38,283 nt of DNA from Planctomycetota bacterium (GTDB lineage: Bacteria; Planctomycetota; J058; JAJDCQ01), in NCBI GenBank assembly GCA_029260755.1, contig JAJDCQ010000053.1, positions 1 to 38,283 of the forward strand, read 5' to 3'. Position numbers and translations under genes: made by a program. Shown here piece after piece: positions 26,699-36,384 of this stretch. Within the stretch, counting starts at the first letter, position 1. Each line of letters starts with the position of its first letter. The notes beneath the pieces were generated by a model that ran no database searches, had not been told where the DNA came from, and saw only the letters and a program-made list of their open reading frames with translations.

Positions 26699-28366
26699 GT
26701 GTCCGCCGAGACCTGGCCGTTTCAGATGATCGCCGGCTACGCGATCGAGGGGACGCTCGGTCAGGGCGGGATGGGGCGGGTCTATCGCGGGCGCCATCAG
26801 GCGCTCGACCGGCCGGTCGCGGTCAAGGTGCTCGACCCGGCGCTCCTCGCGAAGAGCCCGAGCGCCGCGGCGCGGTTCCTCCGCGAGGCGCGCCTCGCCG
26901 CCAAGATCGACCATCCGAACGTCGTCCGCGTCCTCGACTGCGGCGAGGAGGGTGGCCATCACTACCTCGTGATGGAGCTGGTCGAGGGCGAAAGCCTCGC
27001 CGACCGCCTCGCTCGCGAGGGGCCGCTGCCCTGGCGCGACGTCCTCGGCTGGGCCCGTCAGACGGCCGTCGCGCTGGGCGTCGCCGCGCAGCGCGAGATC
27101 ATCCACCGCGACATCAAGCCGGGCAACCTCCTCCTCGCGAAGGATGGGACGCTCAAGGTCGCCGACCTCGGGCTCGCGAAGACCCTCGAGGCCGACGTCA
27201 CCGCGATCACGGCCGAGCCGAACCAGATCCTCGGGACGCCCCTCTACATGTCCCCGGAGCAGTGCTTCCGGCCGCGCGAGATCGACGCGCGGAGCGACAT
27301 CTACTCGCTCGGGGCGACGGTGTTCGAGCTCATCGAGGGACAGGTCCCGTTCTCGGGGCCCGCCTACTCGGTCCTGACCCAGCACCGCGAGGCAGAGCGC
27401 CCGGGGCTGGCGCGGGTCGCAGCGTCGAGCCCGGTCCAGCGCCTGGTCGCGCAGATGATGGCGATCGATCCGGCCGTCCGGCCGCAGAGCGCGGCCGAGC
27501 TGATCGAACGGATCGACCGGGTGCTCGCCGGCGAGGAGCCGACGGCCGTCGCGGAGACGCGCCGCCTCGCCGTCGCGACCCTCGCGGCGGCGGTGGCCGT
27601 GATGCTCGTCGTCGTCCTGGTCGCGATCGTCGCCGGCCCGCGGAGCGGCCCCGGCGATCCGGCGCCGGAGCCCGGCCCGGTCGCGATGGTCGGCGGGCCG
27701 TCCGATGGCGACGACGATGACGATGACGGGGCCGACGTCGTCGAGGACGACCCCGTCGGCGCCCGCAACGACCGTAACGGTATCTACGGCGACGTCGAGG
27801 AGCTGTCCGACGGCCGCTGGCGGGTGCGCTGGACCTTCGACGACCCACGCGAAGGCGAGGACTTCGAGCCGGTCGACGCGGTCGGCACCCACGTCGAGGT
27901 GCGCGACGGTCGGCTTCACATCTGGTGGGACGAGTCGATCCCCGAGGAGGAGCACGCCCCGATCGCGATCGCGATCGTGCGCCAGTTCCGGGTCGACCGG
28001 CTCGACTTCCGCGGCGAGATCATCACCGGCGATCACCTCAACTGGTACATCGACGTCGCCTGGCAGCCGCAGGAGTGGCTGCCCGAGCGCGGCCTCGCCG
28101 GGATCCACCGCTGGGACGGGCGACTGATGCTCGTTCACGGCGAGGAGCATCCCGTCCCCGGCTCGGCCGAGGCGCGGACCGGGCACGTCTACGAGGTCGC
28201 GGTGACGGCCACCGACGAGGCCGTCCGCTGGAGCGTCGACGGCGTCGAGCACCGCGTCGCCGCGCGCCGGGTGATGGCCACCGACGGCGCCCTCGGCCTC
28301 GGCGCGTGGGACAGCCACGTCGCGATCGACGACGTCGTCATGCTCGGCGAGCCCGGCCCGCGCTGA
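26699..28366 (+). CDS. membrane Ser/Thr protein kinase with exported jelly-roll-like domain
   Basis: 555 aa from a GTG 13 bp after valS, probably in the same transcript. Hanks-type kinase (about 12-275): GQGGMGRVY, K43, HRDIKPGN (D138), SPEQ. The metal-binding motif is DLG (156-158) instead of DFG, a variant often seen in bacterial kinases and not by itself inactivating. One membrane helix (about 291-313) is followed by a Pro-rich and then strongly acidic linker (337-351, mostly Asp). Then comes a domain of about 190 aa with a concanavalin-like or DUF1080-like pattern (GRWRVRWTFDDP, LHIWWDESIP, VRWSVDGVEHRV, ending AIDDVVMLG). That fold often binds sugars, so an extracellular glycan sensor is plausible but inferred. 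Confidence 0.88.
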   Translation: MSAETWPFQMIAGYAIEGTLGQGGMGRVYRGRHQALDRPVAVKVLDPALLAKSPSAAARFLREARLAAKIDHPNVVRVLDCGEEGGHHYLVMELVEGESLADRLAREGPLPWRDVLGWARQTAVALGVAAQREIIHRDIKPGNLLLAKDGTLKVADLGLAKTLEADVTAITAEPNQILGTPLYMSPEQCFRPREIDARSDIYSLGATVFELIEGQVPFSGPAYSVLTQHREAERPGLARVAASSPVQRLVAQMMAIDPAVRPQSAAELIERIDRVLAGEEPTAVAETRRLAVATLAAAVAVMLVVVLVAIVAGPRSGPGDPAPEPGPVAMVGGPSDGDDDDDDGADVVEDDPVGARNDRNGIYGDVEELSDGRWRVRWTFDDPREGEDFEPVDAVGTHVEVRDGRLHIWWDESIPEEEHAPIAIAIVRQFRVDRLDFRGEIITGDHLNWYIDVAWQPQEWLPERGLAGIHRWDGRLMLVHGEEHPVPGSAEARTGHVYEVAVTATDEAVRWSVDGVEHRVAARRVMATDGALGLGAWDSHVAIDDVVMLGEPGPR

Positions 28367-28372
28367 CGCTCG

Positions 28373-31300
28373 TCACCCCTCGAGCGAGGCCAGGTCGCGG
28401 ACGAGCTCGCTGAAGACGACGGGCGCGAGCTCGCCGAGCGGCACCGGCCGGCCGCCCCGGGTGACGGCCACGGCGCCGAGGGTCTGCTCGGGGAAGTGAG
28501 CCACGTCGCCCGTCACGATGCCGGGCTCGAGGTCGAGCTGCGCGCGGAGGCCGCCGGGGAGCGGGCGGTCCATCCACCCGACGATCCCCGCGTCCTGCGC
28601 CTCGCCCCGGCGCCAGCCGCGGTTCGTGAGCGAGAGGACGCGCCCGGTCGGCGCCTTGCGCTCGCGGAACCGCGCGAGCTTCTCCGCCGCCTTCTCCTCG
28701 GGGGTGACCCGGTGGACCGCACGAGCGAGCTGGTCGAACGGCGGGAGGAGCTCGTAGTCCGAGAGGCGCTCGCCCCAGACGCGCGCCTGATCGTCGGTCA
28801 GGTCGAGGCGGTGCGCGATCCCGACGGTGGCGTCCTCGGGCAAGACGAACGGCTCGTCGCCGGCGTCCGCGAGGCTCCGGTCCTCGTCGATCCGGAACAG
28901 CTCCCCGAGGGCGCCGCCTTCGGCGTCGTAGCGGCCCCAGACGAGGCGCCGGGCGAGGTGGTGCAGGAGCGGGTGGGTCGCGATGAAGGCCGAGAAGTCG
29001 CGGGCCGACCAGCGACGCTGGGCGACCATCGCCGCCTCGAACCGCGCGACCTGATGCGCGCTGACCGCCCGCGCCTCCTTCTTGAGCGCCTTCCACGCCT
29101 TCTCGGCCGCGGGGGCCCTCTCGGCGTCGTCGCGCTTTCCCGGCTTCGGCAGGTTCTTGAGGCGCTTTCCCGTCTCGTCCTTCACGTGCGGGACGAGGTG
29201 CTCGTCGAACGACACCGTGAAGCGCCGCGGTCCGTAGTCGAGCTCGAGCGTCCCGCGCTCGTCGAGGCCGAGGTCGGGCACGAGTCGGTCGGCCAGCTCG
29301 TCGGCGGTGAGGCCGAGCTTCGCCGCGACCTCGTCGATCCGCTCGCGGGCCGCGTCGCGGAGGCCCTTGAACTTCACCCGCTGGGCGATCCGGTGGAGCT
29401 CGTTGAGGGCGGCGTCGGAGCCGATCGCGGCGAGCACCTCGAGGCCGATCACGGCGCGGGCGTGGGCGCTCTCGCCGGGCCAGGCGCGGACCAGCGGCGC
29501 CAGGGCTCGGGCGGCCTCGTCGTCGCCGAAGACGCCGACGGCGCGGAGCGCCCAGACCGACTTCGCCGGCGCGCCGGCGCCGAGCCACGCCTCGAAGAGC
29601 GCCCAGGTGAAGCGGGCGAGCGACGCCGGGTCGGTCGCCGCCCGGACGTGGTCGAGGCCGACGTAGGGATCCTCGACGTCGGAGAACGCGAGCATCACCA
29701 GGAGATACCCGACGGCCGTCTCGGGCAGCGCGGCGTGCCCGCGGCCGGCGAGGAGGACGGCCGGGAGGGCGCCGGCCTCGAGCCAGTCGGGCGGCGCGGG
29801 GATGCGCTTCGGGAAGGCGGCGAGCGGATAAAAGTCGAGGACGTCCGCGAGGGCGTCGACCGCCGCCGTGCCCCAGCGTTCGGCGGTCGTCCGGATCGTC
29901 TCGCGCTCGCCCTCGCCGACGAGGTAGCGGAGCGCGGCTCGGGCGGCATCGCGCGGCTTTCCCTTCTCGCCGACGGCGTCCGGGATGAGGCCGACGGCGG
30001 CCGCCTCGGGGTGTCGCCGCAGCCAGGCGCGGGCGAGCTTGCGTCCGCTCTTGAGCCGGGCGAGGGCGTCCGCGACGCGCGGGGCGAAGTCCGCGACGTC
30101 GAACGGGAGGAAGAGCTCGAGGTCCGACGGCGAGCCGGTGAGCAGGCCGCGGATGAGCGGGAGCGCATCGAGCTCGAAGCGGCCGACAATGGCGGGCAGC
30201 CACTCGCCCCAGAAGACGGCGTGCCGCGTCCGCTCCTCGAGGGCGAGCCATCGATCGAGGAGGGGACGCACGATCTCGCGCGGGCCGATCGCGAGCGCCA
30301 CGACGGCCTGGACCGTTCCGGGGAACTCGCCGGGGTCGACGGTCTCGACGAAGGCGCGCCACTCGTCGCGGTCGAAGGCGCCGAGGACGCTCGCCCAGTA
30401 GGTGCCGTCGGGGTCGCGCGTGTCGGTCCATCGCCGCTGCTCGTCCTCGTCGACCCAGCGCATCGACTCGGGGTGGGCGTGGGCGTCGAGCGGCAGCGGC
30501 TTGCTCGCCCCCTTCCTCCGCGCCGCCTTCGTGAGCCACGGCGGAGCGACCAGGATCGGCGGGAGCTCGTCCTCGGAGGCGGCGGGGGCCACGGGGCCGC
30601 GGGACGCGCGGAGTGCGTCGATCCGCGCCCGGACCGCCTCGGGCAGCTCGCCCGCGACGGCGTCCGCGGCATCGGGAGCGGACCCGACGACCGCCGCGAG
30701 CAAGCGCTCCAGCGGCGCGCGACGCTTCTCGCCCTTCGCGCCCGCCAGGGCGGGCCCGAGGGCGCGGAGCATCCGACGCGGGAAGCGCGCCGCCGCCTCG
30801 CTCGCCGCGGCGGCGAAGCGCCGGTGATGGACGTGACGCACGAGCGTCGCCGCCGCCTCGTCGCTCGGCAGGACGCCGAGCGCCTCGGCGATGGGCTTGG
30901 CCTCCGACGAGCCGGCGGCGTCGCCGCGGTCGACGAGCTTCGCGAGCGCGGGGGCCGCCGCCGCGCCGAGCCCGTCGACGAGGGTCGCGATCCGGCCGGC
31001 GATGTCGAGCGTCCTCGACAGCTCGAAGAGCGACATGTCGTCGAGGATCGCCTCGAGATGATCGACCGTGCCGACCGAGGGGAGCAACCAGAGGGCGGAG
31101 CACCGCTTCTTCGGGCTCTTGCCGAGGGCGCGCGAGGCCTCCGCGACGACCTCTCCGGCCCAGGCGGCCTCGGTCGGGAAGAGGAAGGTGACGACGCATC
31201 GGGCGAGGAAGCTCGTCCGGAGCGCGTCGGCCGACGCGCCGGCAGCGGCGTAGGCCGCATCGTCGGCGGAGGCGAGGAGGCCGCGGAGCCGCTGCGCGAG

Positions 31301-31810
31301 GGCGAAGCCGCGGTCCGCCGCGCGGATCAGGTTCGCGTCCGGGTCGTCGCGGTCGAGGCGGAGCCTTCGCCCCCGGGCGCCCCGGGCATCGTCGATCCGC
31401 CAGCCGAGGCGGCCGACGAGCGCCTCGACCGCGAAGGCGAGGTCGGGCCCGGATGCCCACGCATCGGCGACGGGGGCGCCGAACGGCGCGTCGTAGATGC
31501 CGTAGGGGTGGCCGATCACGGCCGCGAGGACGGCCTCGACCTGGGTGTCGACGGCCTCGGCCGGTCCCCCCTCGGCGAGCCGGGCGCGCGCCGAATCGAG
31601 GAGGGCGGCGTCGGCGGCCTCGCCAGGCGTGACACTCGCGATCGCCTCGGCGTGCTTGGCCGCGCGCTTGCGGACGGCGCGGAGCGCCTTCTTCGCGTCG
31701 AGCTTCGCCGGCGGCGGCACGAACGCCCCGCCGCGGCGGGGCATGATCCGCCTGGCCCAGGCGTCGGGCAGGACGAGGGCGTCCTCGTCGTCGGAGAGCG
31801 GCTCGCGCAT
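28373..31810 (-). CDS. DUF4132 domain protein
   Basis: 1145 aa, no signal peptide or membrane helix, so cytoplasmic. The C-terminal region (about 855-1060) matches the DUF4132 pattern of MolR/YehI-like proteins: YGPRRFTVSFDEHLVPHV, KNLPKPGKRDD, MVAQRRWSARDFSAFIATHP, RLVWGRYD, VGIAHRLDL and DYELLPPFDQLAR. The first 800 or so residues are Ala-rich helical repeats resembling HEAT arrays. The WGR domain that often accompanies DUF4132 is not seen. The molecular function of DUF4132 is unknown. The ATG lies 6 bp after the stop of the upstream kinase/pseudo-FGE/WD40 gene and has no SD, so it is almost certainly co-transcribed and perhaps translationally dependent. A kinase substrate or effector role is inference. 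Confidence 0.85.
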   Translation of the reverse strand: MREPLSDDEDALVLPDAWARRIMPRRGGAFVPPPAKLDAKKALRAVRKRAAKHAEAIASVTPGEAADAALLDSARARLAEGGPAEAVDTQVEAVLAAVIGHPYGIYDAPFGAPVADAWASGPDLAFAVEALVGRLGWRIDDARGARGRRLRLDRDDPDANLIRAADRGFALAQRLRGLLASADDAAYAAAGASADALRTSFLARCVVTFLFPTEAAWAGEVVAEASRALGKSPKKRCSALWLLPSVGTVDHLEAILDDMSLFELSRTLDIAGRIATLVDGLGAAAAPALAKLVDRGDAAGSSEAKPIAEALGVLPSDEAAATLVRHVHHRRFAAAASEAAARFPRRMLRALGPALAGAKGEKRRAPLERLLAAVVGSAPDAADAVAGELPEAVRARIDALRASRGPVAPAASEDELPPILVAPPWLTKAARRKGASKPLPLDAHAHPESMRWVDEDEQRRWTDTRDPDGTYWASVLGAFDRDEWRAFVETVDPGEFPGTVQAVVALAIGPREIVRPLLDRWLALEERTRHAVFWGEWLPAIVGRFELDALPLIRGLLTGSPSDLELFLPFDVADFAPRVADALARLKSGRKLARAWLRRHPEAAAVGLIPDAVGEKGKPRDAARAALRYLVGEGERETIRTTAERWGTAAVDALADVLDFYPLAAFPKRIPAPPDWLEAGALPAVLLAGRGHAALPETAVGYLLVMLAFSDVEDPYVGLDHVRAATDPASLARFTWALFEAWLGAGAPAKSVWALRAVGVFGDDEAARALAPLVRAWPGESAHARAVIGLEVLAAIGSDAALNELHRIAQRVKFKGLRDAARERIDEVAAKLGLTADELADRLVPDLGLDERGTLELDYGPRRFTVSFDEHLVPHVKDETGKRLKNLPKPGKRDDAERAPAAEKAWKALKKEARAVSAHQVARFEAAMVAQRRWSARDFSAFIATHPLLHHLARRLVWGRYDAEGGALGELFRIDEDRSLADAGDEPFVLPEDATVGIAHRLDLTDDQARVWGERLSDYELLPPFDQLARAVHRVTPEEKAAEKLARFRERKAPTGRVLSLTNRGWRRGEAQDAGIVGWMDRPLPGGLRAQLDLEPGIVTGDVAHFPEQTLGAVAVTRGGRPVPLGELAPVVFSELVRDLASLEG

Positions 31811-31816
31811 CGTCGG

Positions 31817-34800
31817 TCAGCCGCCGGTCGGCTCGGGCCGCGTCGCGCCGGGCGGAACGCGGAGGCCGGTCGCGGCCTCCACCTCGGCGCGGAGGCTCGC
31901 TCGGTCGAGCTTCGCGCTGGTGAGCTGGTCCATCGGCCAGAGCCGGAGGACGCCGTCCGCGCCGCCGAGGGCGAGGCGCGTGCCGCCGTCGACGAAGGCG
32001 AGGGTCGTCACGCGTCCGCCGATCGCCTCGGGCGGGATCATGAACGGCGCGCTCGCGGATCCGCCGGGCCCGTCGCCGATCAGCCGAAGCTCGACCCGGG
32101 CGCCATCGGTCGCGGCGAGCCACCCGTCCGAGCGGATCGCCAGAGCGATGAGCGGCTCCTCGTGGAGCCTCGGGATCGACTCGGACTCGATGCGATCCTC
32201 CCCGCGAACGGAGCGGAGCAGCTCGAGCACACCGTCGGCGCGTCCGACGGCCAGGACGCTCGGCCCGGATGCGAGCGACCGGACCGGCCGACCCGACGCG
32301 AGCTCGCGCGGCGAGCTCTCGCCGGCGAGCAGCTCGGCCAGCTTCCAGGAAAGGACCGCGCCGTCCTCACCTCCCGAGAAGACGTTCTCGTCCCTCCCGT
32401 CCGGCGCCACGGCGGTGACCGGGCCCGCGTGCGCCGTCTCGGCCGCGGCGATGAGGCGGCGCCTTCGCAGGTCGAACGCCGCGATCGTCCCGGTCTCCCC
32501 GCCAGCGATGAGGTGGCGGCCGTCCGAGACCGTGGCGAGCGCGCGTTGCGCCGGCTCTCCGGCCGCGAGGAGGCCGCCGGCGCCGGAGCGCTTCCCGTCG
32601 AGCCGCTCGACGACCAGGGCGCCGTTCTCGAACGCGACGATGACGCGATCGTCGACGGCGGTCGCCGCCGTCACCCGGATGGGCTCGTCGCCGTCCCGCT
32701 CGTCGTCGCCCGCGATCCGGCGGGACGTCGTGGCCGTGCCCCGGCGGATCACGCGGAGCTCGCCGTCGATGCTCATGCCCAGGAGGCGGTCCTCGAGGGT
32801 TCCGATCGCGACGAGCGCCGTCGGGTGAAAGCGCCACGCGCTGGCGCCTTCTGGGTCGTGGGGGCGCCAGATGCGCGGCGCGCCGCCCGGTCCGCCGCCG
32901 ACGGCGACGAGGCGCCCGTCCGATGACCAGGAGCCGGAGAGGTAGCCTTGCTTCAGCCCCCGGAGCGTCGCGATCAGTCGCTCCGAGGCGGGCGCGGGGC
33001 CGCGGCCGACGTCCCAGATCCGCGCCTCGCCCCCGCCGCTCGGCGCGAGCAGGCGCTGGCCCTCGGGGGAGAACGCGACGTCTCCGACCGCGCCAGCGTG
33101 CGGCTCGAGGACGAGGCTCGTCTCGCCCGACGCGAGCTCGATGATGTGGACCGTCCGTCCCTCGGTCCCGACGGCGACGCGATCGCCGGCCGGGCTCCAC
33201 GCGAGCGCATGGATCTGGGCGCCGGTCACCCTCTTCGCGAGGACCGGGTCCCACTCGGCGCCCCGGAGACGCCAGCCGAGCAGCTCGCCCGAGCGGGTTG
33301 CGACGGCGAGCAGGTCGGGGCGGCTGGCCGGCCCGAACGCGACCGCCGCGATCCGGCCCTTCCGGGGCTCGACGACGGCGGGCGACCGGGTCGGGTGCCG
33401 CGCGGCGAAGATGCGGATCCTTCCGTCGTCGCAGCCCGTCGCGATCCACCTCCCGTCGGGGCTGACGTCGAGGTCGGTGACCGCGGCCGGATGCCTGGAG
33501 AGGGTGGCGACCGGGGTCTTGCGGCCCGAACGCCACGCGAGGACCGAGCCGTCCTCGTGGCCGGCGAGGAGCACGTCGCCCCCGTCGCTCCACGCGATCG
33601 CCCGGCAAGGCGCCGAGCCAGCCAGGACCTCGGGCTCGGTTCCCTCGAGCCCGGCGACGCGGATCGAGCCGTCGGTCGCGGCGTAGGCGACGGTCGGCTT
33701 ACCCTTCGGCCGGAAGGCGACCGCCTCGATGCCGACCGCCTCCTCGAGCGCGGGGAGATCGACCGGGCGTCGCCAGGCGCCGCCGCGGGCGCGGGCCAGC
33801 GTGATCCGGGCGCGCGGCGAGTCGCGGGCGGCGAGCGCCGTCGCGGCGAGGACGGCGGCCTCGCGATGGGAGCCAGCGGCGAGGTGGGCGTCGGCCGCGC
33901 CGAGGAGGGCGTCGGAGCGCGCGCGTCCGACCCAGCGCGCCGGATGGAGGTCGTCGTGGGGATGACGCGGGGCGAGGAGCTCGGCCGCGTCGGACGGGAT
34001 CGCGACGAGGCGGAGACCGCTGTCGGTCCCTCGATCGCTGGCCTTGCTGTTGCCCCGGGAGGCGAGTCGGCTGTCGGCCGGCGGCCAGCCCCACCCGCCG
34101 CCGCGGGTGACGCGCGCCGTCCCGGTGCGGGGACCGGTCGGGTCGACGACGGGCCCGGCCGGGTAGGGGCCGAACAGGTCGGCGCACCACTCCTTGGCGT
34201 TGCCGTGGACGTCGTGGAGCCCCCACCGGTTCGGGCGGTAGCTGCCGACCGGGGCGGCGACGCGATGGCCGTCGTCGCCGGGGTACGCCGCGTAGCCGCG
34301 GCCGCTTCCCTCGTCGTTGCCGTTGCCGTGGAGGCGCCCGAGGCTGACGTCGTCGCCCCACGCCCACGCGCCGGGCTCGCCCGCGCGGGCCGCCCACTCC
34401 CACTCGGCCTCGGTCGGGAGGCGGTAGAGATGATGACCGTCCTCGCGGGCGTTGAGCCAGGCGCAGAGCGCGACGGCGTCGTGCCAGGTCATCGCGGCCG
34501 GTTGATCGTCGCCGTCGAGCGAGTGGCCCTGGGCCGAGCCCGAGCTGTGGTCGGCGCGGAACCGGCGGAGCTGTGCGTTCGTCACCTCGGTCGCGCCGAG
34601 GTAGAACGCGCGCGTGATCGTCACCTCGTGGGGCGCCTCGCCCGCGTCGCGCCCGGGCTCTTCGGGCCGGCTGCCCATCGTGAACGTGCCCGGCGGGATC
34701 AGGGTGAAGCGCATCCCGAGCTCGTTCTCGAACCACAGGGGTCGCTGCAGGCGGGCCGCCTCGCGCCGCTGGGCGAGGTCGGGCTCCCACCAGGCATCGT

Positions 34801-36349
34801 CGGGGACCGGCGCGATCTTCTCGTCGACGATCCGGGTGATCGCGACCTCGCCGGTCGTGCGCTCCCCGTGACGATCGGTCGCGACGACCTCGATCGCGTT
34901 CGCGCCGGGGGCGAGGTCGACCTCGAGGGCGAAGTGACCATCGTCGACCGGCGCGTCGGCGCCGTTCACCGTCACCGTGCTCGCCGAGCCGCGGACGCGT
35001 CCGGTCACGGTGATCCGGGTGGCCCGGGTGGATGAAGGCACCGGCACGACCTCGAGCTCGGGGCCGTCGGGCGCGCTCGGGATCGTCGCGGTGCCCGACC
35101 CGCCCGACCCGCCCGGCCCCGGATCGTCGCCGGCGATCGGGCCGGGATCGCTCGTCGCGCCTCCGCTCCCGGTCGCGACGTCGACCGGATCATCCTCGCC
35201 GGCGCCGGGACCGGTCGCGCTCCCCTCACCGCCCCGGTCGGGGGCGTCTCGGTTTGCTTCCGAGGCGAGAGCCGCCTCGCGGAGGCGCCGGTTCTCGCTC
35301 GCGAGCGAGAGGGCGAAGGCGACCGCGGCGAGCGCGACGACTACCGCCGCGCCGGCTCCGAGGACCGTCGCGTTCTTTCGGACGAGCCGCTGGATCCGCT
35401 CGGCCGGGCTCTCCGATCGGGCGTCGATCGGTTCGCCGGCGAGGACGCGGTCGAGGTCGTCGGCGAGCTCGCCGGCGGACTGGTAGCGCCGGTCGGGGTC
35501 CTTCTCGATACACCGGAGGCTGATCGTCTCGGCGTCGCCGGCGCAGCCCGGCTCGAAGGCGCTCGGCCGCTCGGGAGCGCGCTCGAGGAGCGCGACCATC
35601 ACCTCGATCTCGCTCGCGGCGATGAACGGCGGCCGCCCCGCGAGCATCTCGTAGAGGGTGGCCCCGATCGCGTAGACGTCGCTCCGGGCGTCGACGTTCG
35701 CCGCGCCGGTCTGGGCCTGCTCGGGCGGCATGTAGCTGACGGTGCCGAGGAGCGCGCGGGTCTTGGTGAGGCGCTCGCCGGCGTCGCGGAGCTTGGCGAG
35801 GCCGAAGTCGAGGACCCAGGGCTTGCCGTCGGGGTCGAGCATGATGTTGTGCGGTTTGATGTCGCGGTGGAGGACGCCCCGATCGTGGGCGTGCTCGACG
35901 GCCCGGGCGACGTCGCGCGCGATCCTCAGGGCGTCGGGGATCGGCAGGCGGGGCTGGTCGGGGAGGAGGCGGTGGGAGAGGGCGACGCCGGGGATGAGAT
36001 CCATGGCGAGAAACGTCACGCCGTCGGCCTCGCCGACCTGGTGGACCCCGACGATGTTCGGATGGCGGAGCCGCGCGACGGCGACCGCCTCCCGCTGGAA
36101 GCGCTTGAGGGCCGCCTGATCGCCGCCCCGGACGACCTTGAGGGCGACCGGCCGGGCGAGGCGCTCGTCCCACGCGTGATGGACGACGCCCATGCCGCCG
36201 CGCCCGAGCTCGCCGAGCAGGACGTAGGGACCGAGGCGCCGCGTCGGGTCGAGCCGGGCGCGGGCGAGCTCGTCGGGGCTCGGGGCGCCGGCCGGGCCGC
36301 GGGACGGAGGACCGGGGGGCTGGGCGCCGCCTGGGAAGGCCGACCTCAT
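31817..36349 (-). CDS. membrane Ser/Thr kinase fused to pseudo-FGE and WD40 domains
   Basis: 1510 aa from the ATG at 36349, chosen because a CACACT box lies 6 bases upstream and the longer frame overlaps the divergent promoter. Kinase domain (about 41-300): GRGGMGVVH, K71, HRDIKPHN (D163), DFG (181-183), MPPEQ, intact. Membrane helix about 327-349. A Gly/Asp/Pro linker (365-428) precedes a small beta-sandwich (about 430-508). Next is an FGE-sulfatase/SUMF1-like domain (about 540-785) with GTFTMGS, LPTEAEWEWAAR, GLHDVHGNAKEWCADLF and RVTRGGGWGWPP. The catalytic cysteines expected after RGGSW in true FGE are absent. About 680 residues of WD40-like blades complete the protein. Kinase inside, sensor outside. 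The DUF4132 gene follows after 6 bp. Confidence 0.92.
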   Translation of the reverse strand: MRSAFPGGAQPPGPPSRGPAGAPSPDELARARLDPTRRLGPYVLLGELGRGGMGVVHHAWDERLARPVALKVVRGGDQAALKRFQREAVAVARLRHPNIVGVHQVGEADGVTFLAMDLIPGVALSHRLLPDQPRLPIPDALRIARDVARAVEHAHDRGVLHRDIKPHNIMLDPDGKPWVLDFGLAKLRDAGERLTKTRALLGTVSYMPPEQAQTGAANVDARSDVYAIGATLYEMLAGRPPFIAASEIEVMVALLERAPERPSAFEPGCAGDAETISLRCIEKDPDRRYQSAGELADDLDRVLAGEPIDARSESPAERIQRLVRKNATVLGAGAAVVVALAAVAFALSLASENRRLREAALASEANRDAPDRGGEGSATGPGAGEDDPVDVATGSGGATSDPGPIAGDDPGPGGSGGSGTATIPSAPDGPELEVVPVPSSTRATRITVTGRVRGSASTVTVNGADAPVDDGHFALEVDLAPGANAIEVVATDRHGERTTGEVAITRIVDEKIAPVPDDAWWEPDLAQRREAARLQRPLWFENELGMRFTLIPPGTFTMGSRPEEPGRDAGEAPHEVTITRAFYLGATEVTNAQLRRFRADHSSGSAQGHSLDGDDQPAAMTWHDAVALCAWLNAREDGHHLYRLPTEAEWEWAARAGEPGAWAWGDDVSLGRLHGNGNDEGSGRGYAAYPGDDGHRVAAPVGSYRPNRWGLHDVHGNAKEWCADLFGPYPAGPVVDPTGPRTGTARVTRGGGWGWPPADSRLASRGNSKASDRGTDSGLRLVAIPSDAAELLAPRHPHDDLHPARWVGRARSDALLGAADAHLAAGSHREAAVLAATALAARDSPRARITLARARGGAWRRPVDLPALEEAVGIEAVAFRPKGKPTVAYAATDGSIRVAGLEGTEPEVLAGSAPCRAIAWSDGGDVLLAGHEDGSVLAWRSGRKTPVATLSRHPAAVTDLDVSPDGRWIATGCDDGRIRIFAARHPTRSPAVVEPRKGRIAAVAFGPASRPDLLAVATRSGELLGWRLRGAEWDPVLAKRVTGAQIHALAWSPAGDRVAVGTEGRTVHIIELASGETSLVLEPHAGAVGDVAFSPEGQRLLAPSGGGEARIWDVGRGPAPASERLIATLRGLKQGYLSGSWSSDGRLVAVGGGPGGAPRIWRPHDPEGASAWRFHPTALVAIGTLEDRLLGMSIDGELRVIRRGTATTSRRIAGDDERDGDEPIRVTAATAVDDRVIVAFENGALVVERLDGKRSGAGGLLAAGEPAQRALATVSDGRHLIAGGETGTIAAFDLRRRRLIAAAETAHAGPVTAVAPDGRDENVFSGGEDGAVLSWKLAELLAGESSPRELASGRPVRSLASGPSVLAVGRADGVLELLRSVRGEDRIESESIPRLHEEPLIALAIRSDGWLAATDGARVELRLIGDGPGGSASAPFMIPPEAIGGRVTTLAFVDGGTRLALGGADGVLRLWPMDQLTSAKLDRASLRAEVEAATGLRVPPGATRPEPTGG

Positions 36350-36355
36350 GCCCCG

Positions 36356-36384
36356 AGTGTGACGCGGGCGCGATGCGCTTTCCA
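36356..36384 (-). promoter_or_regulatory. putative leaderless promoter of kinase/pseudo-FGE gene
   Basis: On the minus strand, TGGAAA (36379-36384), 17-bp spacer, CACACT (36356-36361), then 6 bases (CGGGGC) and the ATG. The box and gap match the other upstream kinase gene. Its -35 hexamer overlaps that of the divergent GNAT promoter. Confidence 0.45.

Noticed and set aside
27705..27735. GACGATGAC-type trinucleotide repeat
   Set aside because: It is simply the codons of an acidic linker in the kinase, not a microsatellite of independent interest.
28496..32926. Long plus-strand open frame opposite the DUF4132 and kinase genes
   Set aside because: It is antisense to two recognisable genes and of low-complexity composition.
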